Assembly (NCBI RefSeq): GCF_001661495.1
Contig: NZ_BDDT01000003.1
Coordinates: forward strand, 62,001-126,000
Direction: 5' to 3'
Source of the DNA: Pseudoalteromonas prydzensis
GTDB lineage: Bacteria; Pseudomonadota; Gammaproteobacteria; Enterobacterales; Alteromonadaceae
DNA length: 64,000 bases
Shown here: piece after piece, positions 44,690-54,678 of the stretch
Layout: each line of letters starts with the position of its first letter
How positions within the stretch are numbered: the stretch's first letter is position 1
Notes under the pieces: generated by a model
What the model saw: only the letters and a program-made list of their open reading frames with translations
The model's database searches: none
What the model was told of the DNA's origin: nothing
Made by a program: the position numbers and the translations under genes

Positions 44690-46054
44690 CTAAAGTTGCA
44701 CTACATGGGAATTAAAATAGTTGTTAATAGAGGTTAGATAAATCAAGGTTAACCCTTGCTTACTAACAGTAAAGTTTATGTCGCTATGCTTACCTAGTTT
44801 TAACACATGCTCCCCAGAGCTGAGCTGGGTCCGCGCGACACTTATTTGATTCGGCAGTGTTAACCAGCTGCGAGTGTCAGCTTGCTCCGAGGCTAGGTTG
44901 TAAATATTTGCCAGAATATTACCGACATCGCCGCCACTGCGTGCTAATTCTGCTCGTACTTTCTCTTTTGCAACTAAACGTAATATTTGTCGAGAAACTC
45001 TAGCGGGTGTTTGCTCCTCGAGAGTTTTTGCCGCTAATGCTTCTAGGCGTACTAAAGGGCTCAATGGTAAAACCTGTGCTGCAATATTAATTTCGTTAAT
45101 GGCAGGTATAAATGCGTTATCTTTGTATACGGGCATTGCTAAGCTGTAAAAGCGGGCATCACCGCCAGACGTATAAATCGGTAAACGCAATACAAACTCA
45201 TCTTTTTCTGGCACTAAACCTTGTTCAATTAACACCACTACCTCACCGCTGTTAGCAGCACGTTTAGATGGTTCTCCAAAGCGTTTTTTAAATTCTACAA
45301 AGTCTTGATCAAAGCCTTGTCGCTTTGCCAGCTGCAGTACATCTTGCTGCAAATAGGTGTTTTCTGGATTGATCTCCAACGCTTTTTTAAAATCAATGTA
45401 AGCATCATCGTATTGCTTATTACTTTGGTAAAGTAAGCCTGACAAATAAAAGGTAAAGGCATTTTGGTAGCCATTTTTTACATTTTTAATCACATCATCC
45501 ATGCTGGGATAATGCTTTTGCGCTTCTTTTACGCTGGCATCAATGTCATCTTGGTTAGCCGTTAGCGCATCGGTTTGTACTTTATTCGCGCGGCGAACTT
45601 CAACCAGGGCACCTTCTATGTCGTTGTTAAAAACATAACCAAGTGCTTTGTAACTATGCAGCATGCTCATTTCGTAAGCCGCTGGCGTATACGCTATTAC
45701 CGAATCATTGGTTAGCAGAGCGTTACTTTGTTCAAGGCCAGCACTGAGTTGTACTTTGGCAGCTTGGCGCTTTATTTCCATTTGCTGATAGACCGCTTCG
45801 TATTGTGGTTGCGCAGTATCATTTTGATTACTTAGGTTATTTAATCGGGCGTGTTCTAATTGATTAAGTAAGTAGTTACTGTGCGATTGCCCATTAGTTG
45901 GTAATAGTTGCTGGGCTTGAGCCAAATTATTGCTATTAATTGCTTGGCGTACAGGCGTCATTTGAGTGGCATAATCTGTAAAAAGATCACCAAATCCAAT
46001 GGTACTGCAGCCACCTAAAATAGCACAAAAGCCAAAAATAACACTACGTTGCAC
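44690..46054 (-). CDS. COG3014-type TPR lipoprotein
   Basis: A 454-residue protein with a lipobox LGGC (Cys16) and helical repeats. A clear TPR pair is GLLYQSNKQYDDAYIDFKKA followed by LEINPEN (about residues 206-232). The rest is the uncharacterised COG3014 body, ending in a beta-rich segment (TLIYLTSINNYFNSHVVQL). It is the first gene of the LpoB operon and so a likely scaffold for envelope proteins. No enzymatic motif is visible. Confidence 0.82.
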   Translation of the reverse strand: MQRSVIFGFCAILGGCSTIGFGDLFTDYATQMTPVRQAINSNNLAQAQQLLPTNGQSHSNYLLNQLEHARLNNLSNQNDTAQPQYEAVYQQMEIKRQAAKVQLSAGLEQSNALLTNDSVIAYTPAAYEMSMLHSYKALGYVFNNDIEGALVEVRRANKVQTDALTANQDDIDASVKEAQKHYPSMDDVIKNVKNGYQNAFTFYLSGLLYQSNKQYDDAYIDFKKALEINPENTYLQQDVLQLAKRQGFDQDFVEFKKRFGEPSKRAANSGEVVVLIEQGLVPEKDEFVLRLPIYTSGGDARFYSLAMPVYKDNAFIPAINEINIAAQVLPLSPLVRLEALAAKTLEEQTPARVSRQILRLVAKEKVRAELARSGGDVGNILANIYNLASEQADTRSWLTLPNQISVARTQLSSGEHVLKLGKHSDINFTVSKQGLTLIYLTSINNYFNSHVVQL

Positions 46055-46237
46055 ATGGCACTCCTTTTATCACCGTTAATACAGATTAGCATAATCTAAT
46101 CTGAGAGCGATGATAAACAATGTAAAAAATCGTAAGCACTCATTTTATATTTACGTACCCAAGTTGAAATAGATCAGTGCTGGATACGGTCTTGCTATTT
46201 GTAATATCTATAATTACATAATCAGAGGAATACAATT

Positions 46238-46696
46238 ATGAAAAAATTTACTGGCGCAGCAATGGCGGTTATGGTTGCAGGATTAGTTGGTTGCAACAGC
46301 ACTGAAGCTGAAACACGCACAGTTACCACAGCCAATACCGGGGCTGCAACAACGGATTTAGTGCATTGTTATGATGTAAATGTATGTGGTGGTCATAATG
46401 ACTGTAAAACGGCTGAAAATGCCTGCGCAGGTCATGCCTCATGTAAAGGCACGGGTTTTGTTGCTATGCCTGCTAAAGCATGTGCAGATATTGGTGGGGC
46501 AGTTAAAGACAAGTGGGTTGGCTCTATTGCTAAGGCTGACTTAGTACATTGTAATGATGTAAATATTTGTGGTGGCCATAACGATTGTAAAACCGCGGAA
46601 AATGCCTGTGCAGGTCATGCATCTTGCAAAGGCACTGGCTTTGTATCTATGCCAGCAAAATCATGTGCTGATGTTGGTGGCTCTGTAGATTCTTAA
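46238..46696 (+). CDS. bufA2: BufA2-like bufferin RiPP precursor, tandem-duplicated and probably lipidated
   Basis: A 152-residue Cys-rich precursor. Two near-identical modules (about residues 40-89 and 101-150, period 61) each carry six Cys: 44, 50, 56, 63, 69, 82 and 105, 111, 117, 124, 130, 143. The repeated text is [20 protein letters not shown] then KGTGFV-x-MPAK. BufA2-type bufferins usually have one such module and a plain signal peptide. Here the signal ends in a lipobox LVGC (Cys19, Asn at +2), predicting an outer-membrane lipoprotein. The maturase genes follow. In known systems Cys are modified to bind copper. Confidence 0.85.
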   Translation: MKKFTGAAMAVMVAGLVGCNSTEAETRTVTTANTGAATTDLVHCYDVNVCGGHNDCKTAENACAGHASCKGTGFVAMPAKACADIGGAVKDKWVGSIAKADLVHCNDVNICGGHNDCKTAENACAGHASCKGTGFVSMPAKSCADVGGSVDS

Positions 46697-46702
46697 CGAC
46701 GT

Positions 46703-46729
46703 AACCTAGGTGGCTTTGCCACCTAGGTT
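46703..46729 (+). terminator. Perfect 12-bp hairpin between bufA and bufB
   Basis: AACCTAGGTGGC-TTT-GCCACCTAGGTT sits seven bases after the precursor stop and ends just before the AGAGG ribosome site of the maturase. Only TTT follows the stem. It may partially terminate or protect the upstream mRNA, giving much precursor and little enzyme. Confidence 0.7.
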
Positions 46730-46743
46730 TAAAGAGGATGGTT

Positions 46744-47583
46744 ATGCAAACGCAATTCTTAGGATTTGGTTTAGGGCTTAGAGCCCCGCATTTTGAACAA
46801 ATTATCGCGGATAAACCAGCAGTTGATTGGTTTGAGATCATCTCAGAAAACTACTTTGTTGCCGGTGGCAAACCATGGCATTACTTAAATAAAATACGCG
46901 CTGATTACCCCGTTGTTATGCATGGTGTATCTATGTCAATCGGCAGTACTGGGCCACTTAATTTAGATTACTTACAAGCACTTAAAAACACTATTGCGCG
47001 GGTTGAGCCGCAATGGGTATCTGATCACTTATGCTTTAGTCAAGTAGGTAATATTAATAGCCATGACTTACTGCCGATGCCATACACCGATGAAGCGCTT
47101 GAACATTTAGCATCGCGTATTCACCAAGTGCAAGAATTTCTTGGTCGTGAGATGATTTTTGAAAACGTCTCAAGTTACCTAACCTATAAAGATTCACAAA
47201 TGAGTGAATGGGATTTTTTAGCGGCACTGCACAATAAAACCGGTTGTCGATTTCTGATGGACATAAATAATGTTTATGTGAGTGCCCGCAACCATCAGTT
47301 TGATGCGATGACCTATTTAAATGCAATACCTACAAAAGCAATTGCACAAATACACCTTGCAGGGCATCAAGACTTCGGTAGTCATATTATTGATACTCAT
47401 GATGAAGATGTGCCACCGGCAGTGTGGGAATTGTACGCAAATTATGCCAAACAGCTTGGCCCAGTTAGTACGATGATTGAACGCGATGATAATATTGGTT
47501 CATTGCAAGATTTAATGACTGAGCTTGAACGTGCCCGCCAGTTAGTTGCGCCTATATGGCAGCTTGAGGAAAATAATGAGTGA
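46744..47583 (+). CDS. bufB: MNIO-family (DUF692) bufferin maturase
   Basis: A 279-residue TIM-barrel multinuclear non-heme iron oxidase (DUF692). Metal-ligand segments are FEIISENYF, VMHGVSMSIGS, SDHLCFS, FENVSSYL, DINNVYVS, IHLAGH and IERDDNI. It oxidises precursor cysteines (to thiooxazole-type groups in characterised bufferins). Two ATGs are close: 46738 touches AGAGG directly, while 46744 has correct six-base spacing and is chosen. It overlaps the next gene by eight bases (ATGAGTGA). Confidence 0.92.
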   Translation: MQTQFLGFGLGLRAPHFEQIIADKPAVDWFEIISENYFVAGGKPWHYLNKIRADYPVVMHGVSMSIGSTGPLNLDYLQALKNTIARVEPQWVSDHLCFSQVGNINSHDLLPMPYTDEALEHLASRIHQVQEFLGREMIFENVSSYLTYKDSQMSEWDFLAALHNKTGCRFLMDINNVYVSARNHQFDAMTYLNAIPTKAIAQIHLAGHQDFGSHIIDTHDEDVPPAVWELYANYAKQLGPVSTMIERDDNIGSLQDLMTELERARQLVAPIWQLEENNE

Positions 47584-48355
47584 TCTCGCATCATTACAAC
47601 AGCAATTTATGGCTTTACTGCAAGGGCAAAATAATGATTTGGCGAACCATATTGCCTCTCATGGGCAATTAGCAACAAGCCAACGTTTAGCTATTTATCA
47701 AAATGCTTATAAGCTGCGATTACGTGCTGCAATTGAACAAGATCATGCTCAATTAGGTATTTATTTAGGTGATGAATTGTTTGATAAAATGGTCGCAGAG
47801 TATCTCGTACAATATCCATCAAATTATACGTCATTACGCTTTTTTGCTGATGATTTACCGCATTACTTACGCAATAACGCACCGTTTAGCGAGCATCCTA
47901 TTTTAGCCGATATAGCCCAATTTGAAAGGCTGTTACTCACCGCATTTGATGCGCAAGAGCATCCGTTACTCACTGTTGATGAACTCGAAAGCCTAACGGT
48001 TGAGCAATGGTCAGTGCTGCAATTGCCTTTACATCCAAGTGTGCAACTGGTGCAATTTAACAGTCGTGCGGTAGAATCGTGGCAAGCACTCAAAGATAAG
48101 CAATTGCCACCACAACCTTATTGCGACAATACGCGCTACTGGGTGGTGGCACGAGATTGTGAACGCCGGACCCAGTTTATTAATGTTGATTTACTCGAAT
48201 ATCGATTACTGACATTACTCAGACAACAGGTAAATTTTGTGCAATTATGTCAATCCTGTATAACTGATATACCCAGTGAGGAAATTACTGGTTTTCTTAT
48301 CAGTTTGATAAATCAATGGCTCGAACGGGGTTGGCTGGTGTCAGCGACAAAATAA
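47576..48355 (+). CDS. bufC: DUF2063 bufferin partner protein
   Basis: A 259-residue protein with the N-terminal DUF2063 domain (LQQQFMALLQGQNNDLANHI, SQRLAIYQNAYKLRLRAAIE and LFDKMVAEYL) and a C-terminal winged-helix-like region. In MNIO systems this partner presents the precursor to the oxidase, despite older annotation as DNA-binding. The ATG at 47576 lies inside the bufB stop overlap, implying translational coupling and near 1:1 synthesis with BufB. Confidence 0.9.
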   Translation: MSDLASLQQQFMALLQGQNNDLANHIASHGQLATSQRLAIYQNAYKLRLRAAIEQDHAQLGIYLGDELFDKMVAEYLVQYPSNYTSLRFFADDLPHYLRNNAPFSEHPILADIAQFERLLLTAFDAQEHPLLTVDELESLTVEQWSVLQLPLHPSVQLVQFNSRAVESWQALKDKQLPPQPYCDNTRYWVVARDCERRTQFINVDLLEYRLLTLLRQQVNFVQLCQSCITDIPSEEITGFLISLINQWLERGWLVSATK

Positions 48356-48367
48356 CTAAGGAACACT

Positions 48368-49297
48368 TTGAAAGCAACATTGTATACGGTACTTGCCTTG
48401 CTGGCATTTGCTGCAAACTCTCTTTTATGCCGTATGGCATTAGTTCAAAACTACATAGATGCTTGGAACTTTACTGCGTTGCGGTTACTTAGTGGTGCAC
48501 TATGCTTAGGCTTTATCGTACTGATACAAGCAAAACCGAACGTTAATGTCGTTAATAATAACGACGATATTGAACTCGATATAGATGACCGTGGCAGCTG
48601 GCGCAGCAGTATCAGCTTATTGGTGTATGCACTTTGCTTTTCAATTGCGTATGTGGAACTTGATACTGGCACTGGTGCGCTTATTTTATTTTCAGCGGTG
48701 CAGCTAACCATGATTGGTTGGGGTATTTACAATAAAGAGCGGCTCAGCACTGTGCAGTGGTGTGCATTTATTATCGCTGTGATTGGTTTTGTATATCTGA
48801 TGTTGCCCTCGGCAACTATTCCATCAGTGATACCAGCACTATTGATGATGCTAAGTGGCGTAGCCTGGGGTATATACAGTATTCGCGGTAAGGTATGTAT
48901 TTCACCGCTTAAAACCACCACCTTTAATTTTGCCCGTAGTTTATTTGCGTTACCTGTGTTATTTATGATTGGTTTTAGTCATTTATCGGGGCTTAGCTGG
49001 CAGGGGGTTGCGCTTGCTTGTGCCTCTGGTGTACTGGCTTCGGGTATTGGTTACAGTATTTGGTATGTTGCTATGCCTTTGTTAAAAAGTAGTCAGGCTG
49101 CGGTGGTGCAACTGTGTGTGCCGGTCATAGCGGCATTAGCAGGCATGTTATTTTTAAAAGAAGAACTCAGTATACAGTTTGTGATTGCCAGCGCCGTTAT
49201 TCTCGGCGCTGTATTGGTGTTTATGTTGGCTAAACAGCCGGGGCACTCACATTCAACACATAGCGCTGATAAAGCTGCGGCAAATGCGCCAAAATAG
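48368..49297 (+). CDS. DMT-superfamily (EamA) transporter
   Basis: A 309-residue protein with ten membrane helices in two EamA repeats. An unusual acidic cytoplasmic insert (NNNDDIELDIDDRG) follows helix two. The C-terminal tail is His-rich ([10 protein letters not shown]). The start is a TTG at 48368 with AAGGA upstream, 12 bases after bufC, so it probably ends the bufferin transcript. It may move a metabolite or metal ligand linked to the bufferin, but typical DMT proteins export amino acids, so the link is inferred. Its 3' end overlaps the convergent peptidase gene by 68 bases. Confidence 0.82.
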   Translation: MKATLYTVLALLAFAANSLLCRMALVQNYIDAWNFTALRLLSGALCLGFIVLIQAKPNVNVVNNNDDIELDIDDRGSWRSSISLLVYALCFSIAYVELDTGTGALILFSAVQLTMIGWGIYNKERLSTVQWCAFIIAVIGFVYLMLPSATIPSVIPALLMMLSGVAWGIYSIRGKVCISPLKTTTFNFARSLFALPVLFMIGFSHLSGLSWQGVALACASGVLASGIGYSIWYVAMPLLKSSQAAVVQLCVPVIAALAGMLFLKEELSIQFVIASAVILGAVLVFMLAKQPGHSHSTHSADKAAANAPK

Positions 49298-49931
49298 CGG
49301 CTTTGCCAGCAACTTCACTGTTTTCGATAATATCCGTTAAGGCGGCAATACTCTGGTGTTGCATTAACTGTTGCGCTTGTTGAATATGACTAATGTGCCA
49401 AGGCTCGGGCGCAACGCCGCCTAAGTCTTGCTGATAAGGACGGTAAAAGCCATAGTCTTCTAAGTGACTATCCAGCCACTGAGTCATCGCAGCAAACGGA
49501 CCATTTCCAGTGTATTCACTCGGCTCTAATTGCAATTTATAGTTTTTTGTCACGGCTGCTTGGTCAAAAATATCCAGATCAGTGCCAAAGTGATGTCGGC
49601 TGGTGCCTGGCAGTGCAGAATAAAGCATTATCGCATGGCATTTTTCAATATCCGGCATACTCGCTAAATCAACGTGCTGCTGTTTTTTATTAAGCACCGG
49701 ACGTTGTCCAGTAAATTTAGCATTCCAGATCAACGCTTGGCGTTCAAAATCCCGAAAGCTAGATGCGATGGCTAGTTCAAAGCCCGCATCACGCGCCGCA
49801 TTTTGTAAGCGTATAAAGTCGTCAACAATCTCTTTATGCAGTTTATAACCTTGATACTCAACAAGCTGCAGCTCATTTTTACCGCACGCACACTCAGCTA
49901 ATTGTTGTGCAGTGAGTGTACTTTGGCTCAT
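49230..49931 (-). CDS. M15-family D-Ala-D-Ala carboxypeptidase-like protein
   Basis: A 233-residue protein of the VanY/M15 zinc peptidase family. Metal-binding segments are [14 protein letters not shown] (His and Asp) and the third ligand in [24 protein letters not shown] is the substrate region. There is no signal peptide, so a cytoplasmic murein-fragment recycling role is plausible. Its start overlaps dapE by four bases. The C-terminus overlaps the DMT gene by 68 bases. Confidence 0.86.
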   Translation of the reverse strand: MSQSTLTAQQLAECACGKNELQLVEYQGYKLHKEIVDDFIRLQNAARDAGFELAIASSFRDFERQALIWNAKFTGQRPVLNKKQQHVDLASMPDIEKCHAIMLYSALPGTSRHHFGTDLDIFDQAAVTKNYKLQLEPSEYTGNGPFAAMTQWLDSHLEDYGFYRPYQQDLGGVAPEPWHISHIQQAQQLMQHQSIAALTDIIENSEVAGKAAILAHLPQLYQRYVLNVSAPAV

Positions 49932-51058
49932 GTTAACAGCTGCTCTAAAATATGTTCGTAAATATCGGCAAGGGCAATGAGATCGTCACTGCTTACACAC
50001 TCATTGACCTTATGAATGGTGTCATTACGTGGCCCAAGCTCAATCACCTTTGCGCCCGTTTGGGCAATAAAGCGTCCATCAGACGTGCCGCCAGTGGTTT
50101 CAAGTACGGTGTCTAACCCGGTCACTGCTTTTATTGCTGTAACCGTTGCATCAATTAATGGTCCGCCTTCGGTGATAAATGGCTGACCATTAACAATCCA
50201 ATTCAGCTCATATTCAAAATCATAGTCAGCTAACATATCAACTACGCGTTGCTGTAATTGCTGATGGGTTACTTCAGTACTAAAACGAAAATTAAACTGC
50301 ACTTCAAGTTCACCCGGGATCACATTACCCGCACCAGTGCCACCATTAATGTTCGATATTTGAAAGCTGGTTGCAGGGAAAAACTCATTACCGTTATCCC
50401 ACACTGTTTGGCTGAGCTGCGTAAGTAGCGGGGCGGCCAAGTGCACTGGATTTAAGGCAAGTTGCGGATAGGCCACATGTCCTTGAATACCTTTAACGGT
50501 TAAAAAGCCTGTTAAAGAACCACGGCGACCATTTTTAACCACATCACCAAGCACATTACGAGAGGATGGCTCACCGACTAAGCACATGTCAATTTTTTCA
50601 CCGCGCGCTTCGAGTGTATCAATCACGCGGGTTGTACCGTTGATAAAAGGGCCTTCTTCATCGGAGGTGATTAAAAACGAGATAGAGCCTTTGTGATCGG
50701 GGTGTTTTGCAACAAAGCGCTCCGTTGCAACAATCATCGCAGCGAGTGAGCCTTTCATATCAGCAGCGCCGCGACCATGTAGCATGCCATCGGCAAGCAA
50801 ACCTGAAAATGGCGGGTGTTGCCAGTTTTTTTCAGGCCCAGTCGGTACAACATCGGTATGGCCTGCAAAGCAAAAATGAGGTGACTGTTGGCCTTTTCGT
50901 GCCCACGTATTCAAGGTATCAGTGAAAAACATTGACTCAATATTAAAGCCTGTTGCTTGTAAACGCTCATTCATCATCGTTTGGCAATCAGCATCTTCAG
51001 GCGTGACAGAACGACGTTGGATCAAGGCTTGAGCAAGTTCAATTACTGGATGGATCAT
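49928..51058 (-). CDS. dapE: Succinyl-diaminopimelate desuccinylase
   Basis: A 376-residue M20 metallohydrolase. Zinc-ligand segments are [11 protein letters not shown] and [30 protein letters not shown] carries the catalytic Glu. [14 protein letters not shown] supplies the last His. It forms LL-diaminopimelate for lysine and peptidoglycan. It overlaps yffB by four bases, giving the yffB-dapE pair seen in many gammaproteobacteria. Confidence 0.96.
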   Translation of the reverse strand: MIHPVIELAQALIQRRSVTPEDADCQTMMNERLQATGFNIESMFFTDTLNTWARKGQQSPHFCFAGHTDVVPTGPEKNWQHPPFSGLLADGMLHGRGAADMKGSLAAMIVATERFVAKHPDHKGSISFLITSDEEGPFINGTTRVIDTLEARGEKIDMCLVGEPSSRNVLGDVVKNGRRGSLTGFLTVKGIQGHVAYPQLALNPVHLAAPLLTQLSQTVWDNGNEFFPATSFQISNINGGTGAGNVIPGELEVQFNFRFSTEVTHQQLQQRVVDMLADYDFEYELNWIVNGQPFITEGGPLIDATVTAIKAVTGLDTVLETTGGTSDGRFIAQTGAKVIELGPRNDTIHKVNECVSSDDLIALADIYEHILEQLLT

Positions 51059-51402
51059 GATGCGAAAATCTCATCGTATTGCGCCACTTTAAAACCTAAG
51101 TGGTAAGTGTCATTGTGAATTAATACTGGGCGTTTGATCATCGCTGGTTGCTCTACCAAAATGGCCAGTGCGCTGTCTTTATCAAGATTTTGTTTTTGTT
51201 CATCCGTTAATTGGCGATAGGTTGTGCCGCGTTTATTAACTAACTCTTGCCAATCGATGTGATTGGCAAACTCGCTGATCATCGCTAGGTTTATGCCGTC
51301 TTTACGATAGTCATGAAACGTATAGTCAATGGCGTTATCGGTTAAATATTTTTTGGTTTTTTTTATAGTGTCACAGTTACTGATGCCGTAAAGAGTGGTC
51401 AT
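51055..51402 (-). CDS. yffB: ArsC/Spx-family reductase YffB
   Basis: A 115-residue thioredoxin-fold protein. The single active Cys is C10 in [11 protein letters not shown], with no CxxC partner, and [10 protein letters not shown] and AMIKRPVLI give the conserved Arg. YffB resembles arsenate reductase but has weak or unknown activity; it may act with glutathione. It is coupled to dapE by a four-base overlap. Confidence 0.9.
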   Translation of the reverse strand: MTTLYGISNCDTIKKTKKYLTDNAIDYTFHDYRKDGINLAMISEFANHIDWQELVNKRGTTYRQLTDEQKQNLDKDSALAILVEQPAMIKRPVLIHNDTYHLGFKVAQYDEIFAS

Positions 51403-51407
51403 ATTAA

Positions 51408-51902
51408 TTACTTCTTAGTGATAGTTAAAAGGGTGTCTATCCCTGCGCTTACGTGGGATAACGAATAATGCATGGGTATAAGCTGATGGCCATTGAGCAA
51501 AATCAGGCAGGCGAGTAATGGGCTACTGAGATCTCTGAGATCAAAATAGGCGAGTCGCTGACCTTTTGTCACTTTACTGCCATTTAGCTGAGCAATGTGT
51601 GTTTGCTTAATGTGTTGCTGTGGGTCTAAATGCAAATTTAGCAGCACTTTTAAGCCATTATTAGCCTGTAAAATAAATTCAGTGCCGGCATTTTTTACTT
51701 GCACTAATGTGCCATCAAAAGGCGCTAATATTTTATGATTGCTCAGGGCAACCATAATGCCAGGACCCAGTGTGCCATAGCTAAAAAATGGTTCAGGGTG
51801 CTCATTTAATGGCATGACTTTACCGCTAAACGGACTGCAAATTGCAATGCTGTTTGGCGTTAATTGTCGCTGTGGTAAATAGCTAATCTCAAGGTTTTTC
51901 AT
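51408..51902 (-). CDS. IIA-Glc-like (crr family) protein lacking both active-site histidines
   Basis: A 164-residue beta-sandwich of the PTS EIIA-Glc family: SPFSGKVMPLNEHPEPFFS, GPGIMVALSNHKILAPFDG and LAYFDL. In E. coli Crr, H75 (NHAFSIES) and phospho-acceptor H90 (VHFGIDT) are required. Here the aligned positions read GTEFILQA and LNLHLDP, so H75 is Thr and H90 is Asn. It cannot carry phosphate by the normal route and may be a regulatory pseudo-IIA. It starts one base from the ACT-domain gene stop and lies five bases before yffB, so it is in one operon with dapE. Confidence 0.82.
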   Translation of the reverse strand: MKNLEISYLPQRQLTPNSIAICSPFSGKVMPLNEHPEPFFSYGTLGPGIMVALSNHKILAPFDGTLVQVKNAGTEFILQANNGLKVLLNLHLDPQQHIKQTHIAQLNGSKVTKGQRLAYFDLRDLSSPLLACLILLNGHQLIPMHYSLSHVSAGIDTLLTITKK

Positions 51903-52300
51903 TATGCCAACTTAGTGTCATTAAGTAGCTGATAGCCATCTTTTTTTAATGCTTTCATGGCATCATTAATGCGTTGTTGTTTTACTAGCACATAGTCAGT
52001 GTCGTAAGTTGAAATCGCAAAGATAGAGATATTAGCCTTGGCTAAAACCCCAGAAATATTCGCCATGATCCCAGTGAGCGAAAAACCAAGTGGGCCAATA
52101 ACTTCTAACGCGCGCCAATCATGTTCAGCATCAAGGCTGTCAATGGCAAACTCACTAGGGCACACAATCGATAATTCATCTTTAGTTTTGGCTACCACAA
52201 ACATAGACTGGTTAAATAACTCAGGTGGGATCACAGCAGTCACTTCAAGGGTATGAATGGTAAAGGTTGTACTATGTAGCTTTAAAGTTTGCTTAGACAT
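51902..52300 (-). CDS. ACT-domain protein
   Basis: A 132-residue protein with a C-terminal ACT-type fold. IGPLGFSLTGIMANISGVLA and ISIFAISTYDTDYVLVK are typical of CASTOR/ACT_7-like small sensors that bind an amino acid at a dimer interface. It is the first gene of a run with the pseudo-IIA, yffB, dapE and peptidase genes. A role in sensing lysine or another amino acid near dapE is inferred. Confidence 0.82.
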   Translation of the reverse strand: MSKQTLKLHSTTFTIHTLEVTAVIPPELFNQSMFVVAKTKDELSIVCPSEFAIDSLDAEHDWRALEVIGPLGFSLTGIMANISGVLAKANISIFAISTYDTDYVLVKQQRINDAMKALKKDGYQLLNDTKLA

Positions 52301-52490
52301 TGCGGACCCTTTTTAATTGTAAAGCTTTCCATCAGCATATACTGATCAATAGTATAGATTATCAGGGTGAAATAAAAGGCCAATGTTGTCCACAATTTCT
52401 GTGGATAACATTGGGAGTAGTGAGGTATAAAGTTAATAACTTACTTATTTTATTGACTATTTAAAATAGGGTTAGATTAACAGCAAGGGC

Positions 52491-52515
52491 AAAGTGATCA
52501 GTGTTTGATCACTTT
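52491..52515. terminator. Weak hairpin after pta
   Basis: AAAGTGATCA and TGATCACTTT form a perfect ten-base-pair stem over GTGTT, 11 bases past the pta stop on the minus strand. No T-run follows, so termination is not certain. Confidence 0.5.
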
Positions 52516-52525
52516 ACTTTAAGCG

Positions 52526-54676
52526 TTAGTTACCCTGTACTTGTGCTGCTTGAATAGCGGTAAGTGCGATTGTATAAACAATATCGTCGACTAAAGCGCC
52601 GCGGCTTAGATCATTAACGGGTTTACGCATACCTTGCAGCATAGGCCCAATGCTGATCAAATCAGCACTACGTTGCACCGCTTTGTAAGTGGTGTTTCCG
52701 GTGTTTAAATCTGGGAAAATAAATACCGTCGCTTTACCCGCCACAGGGCTATTTGGCGCTTTTTTAAGGGCGACGTTTTCCATAATTGCCGCGTCATATT
52801 GCAGCGGCCCATCGATGATCAGATCAGGGCGCTTTTGCTGTGCTAATTGCGTTGCTAGGCGGACTTTTTCTACATCCGCGCCAGTGCCAGACGTGCCGGT
52901 ACTGTAGCTTATCATTGCAACGCGTGGCTCAATACCAAATGCAGCAGCAGAATCGGCTGACTGAATGGCAATATCAGCTAATTGCTCGGCCGTTGGATCT
53001 GGATTAATCGCGCAATCGCCGTATACCAGTACTTGATCGGGTAAGAGCATAAAAAACACCGATGAAACCAATGATGAACCCGGGGCTGTTTTTATTAGTT
53101 GCAGCGGTGGGCGAATGGTATTCGCTGTGGTGTTAACCGCACCAGAAACTAAACCATCCACTTTGCCACGCTCTAACATCATAGTGCCCAGCACCACGTT
53201 ATCTTGTAATTGCTCAAGCGCTACAACTTCGGTTAACCCTTTGCTTTTACGAATTTCAACCATAGGAGCAACATAATCGTTGATCACATCTTGGGGTTCG
53301 ATAATGGTTACGTTTTCGTTAAGCTCAACACCTTGCTGCATTGCGATACGTTCAATTTCTTCGCGATCGCCTAATAAAATGGTTTTTGCAATACCACGTT
53401 GACCACAAATAGCCGCGGCTTTAATGGTGCGAGGTTCATTGCCTTCAGGCAGTACAATCGTTTTTGCCGCTTGACGGGCTTTATCTGTAAGTAGATAGCG
53501 AAACGCAGGCGGCGACATTTTCCGGGTTTTACCAACGCTTTTAGCAAGGGTATCTAACCAATCAGAATCAATATGGCTGGCATTATGATGCTTAACTTTA
53601 TCAATACGTTGGACATCGTCACAGGGTACTTCCATATTAAAGTTATGTAACAATAACGAGGTACGCCATGTATCCGCATCGGTACTTAAAATTGGCAAGC
53701 CAGTGGCCATGGCCTGTTCGCATAAAGTCATGATCCGTGGCTCTGGTTTAAAGCCACCAGTTAATAAAATTGCGCCAATTTTAGTGCCGTTCATAGCTGA
53801 CAAACAGGCTGCAACTAGTACATCAGAGCGATCACCTGGCGTGACAAGCAGTACACCTGGCGTAAAATGGCTCAGGATGTTAGACACAGTGCGAGCACAA
53901 AATGTGACACTACGCAGTCGTCGATGCGCCATATCACCTTCGTTGAGTATTTGCGCTTTTAAATAGGCTGATAGATCTTTCACCCGCGGTGCCACCAGCT
54001 CAAAATTCCATGGGATCGAGCCTAATAACATAAAGGGGTGTTTTCTAAAAATGGGCAGTGACGCTAAACGGTTCAGCTCGTTTTCAAGCGCATCCGGCTC
54101 GTGTGATTCAACCAAGTCAGCGCGGGCTCTGCCTTCATCATCCAGTGGGGCATTTACTTTATTAAAAATGCAGCCTAATACGCGAGCATGATCAACACTG
54201 CCATAATATCCGGCGGCAATTTCTAATCTGTCTTCAATTTGGTCATTGCTGTCATTGCCGGGAGTGAGTACAAATACAATATCAGCCCCAAGCGTTTGCG
54301 CGATTTCACGGTTTACTCGCCCAGCATAAGGTTGGCGACGGGTAGGCACCATGCCTTCTATAATAGCGACGACATCATCACCAATGGCATTTTCAAAGCG
54401 CTCGACTATTTCTTCAAGTAAGTCATCACCTTTACCATCACCAATCATTTGCTCTGCGTAATCAAGAGCAAAAGGCACGGGAGGGGTAATAGCCGATCCT
54501 TGCGTAACAATTTGAGTTGATTTTTCCGGCCCAGTTTCCCCAGAGCGAGGTTGTGCAATCGGTTTGAAAAAGTTAACTTTAACGGTTTTCTGCTCAAGCG
54601 CGCGCACTAAACCAACTGATACTGAAGTTAAACCAACCCCCGTTGAGATTGGAACTAGCATAATTCGACGTGCCAT
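52526..54676 (-). CDS. pta: Phosphate acetyltransferase (long Pta)
   Basis: A 716-residue protein with the three domains of enteric Pta: N-terminal P-loop-like region ([20 protein letters not shown]), DRTGG-type middle ([20 protein letters not shown]) and the C-terminal acyltransferase ([31 protein letters not shown] and [16 protein letters not shown]). It interconverts acetyl-CoA and acetyl phosphate. It follows ackA by two bases. Confidence 0.96.
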   Translation of the reverse strand: MARRIMLVPISTGVGLTSVSVGLVRALEQKTVKVNFFKPIAQPRSGETGPEKSTQIVTQGSAITPPVPFALDYAEQMIGDGKGDDLLEEIVERFENAIGDDVVAIIEGMVPTRRQPYAGRVNREIAQTLGADIVFVLTPGNDSNDQIEDRLEIAAGYYGSVDHARVLGCIFNKVNAPLDDEGRARADLVESHEPDALENELNRLASLPIFRKHPFMLLGSIPWNFELVAPRVKDLSAYLKAQILNEGDMAHRRLRSVTFCARTVSNILSHFTPGVLLVTPGDRSDVLVAACLSAMNGTKIGAILLTGGFKPEPRIMTLCEQAMATGLPILSTDADTWRTSLLLHNFNMEVPCDDVQRIDKVKHHNASHIDSDWLDTLAKSVGKTRKMSPPAFRYLLTDKARQAAKTIVLPEGNEPRTIKAAAICGQRGIAKTILLGDREEIERIAMQQGVELNENVTIIEPQDVINDYVAPMVEIRKSKGLTEVVALEQLQDNVVLGTMMLERGKVDGLVSGAVNTTANTIRPPLQLIKTAPGSSLVSSVFFMLLPDQVLVYGDCAINPDPTAEQLADIAIQSADSAAAFGIEPRVAMISYSTGTSGTGADVEKVRLATQLAQQKRPDLIIDGPLQYDAAIMENVALKKAPNSPVAGKATVFIFPDLNTGNTTYKAVQRSADLISIGPMLQGMRKPVNDLSRGALVDDIVYTIALTAIQAAQVQGN

Positions 54677-54678
54677 TG

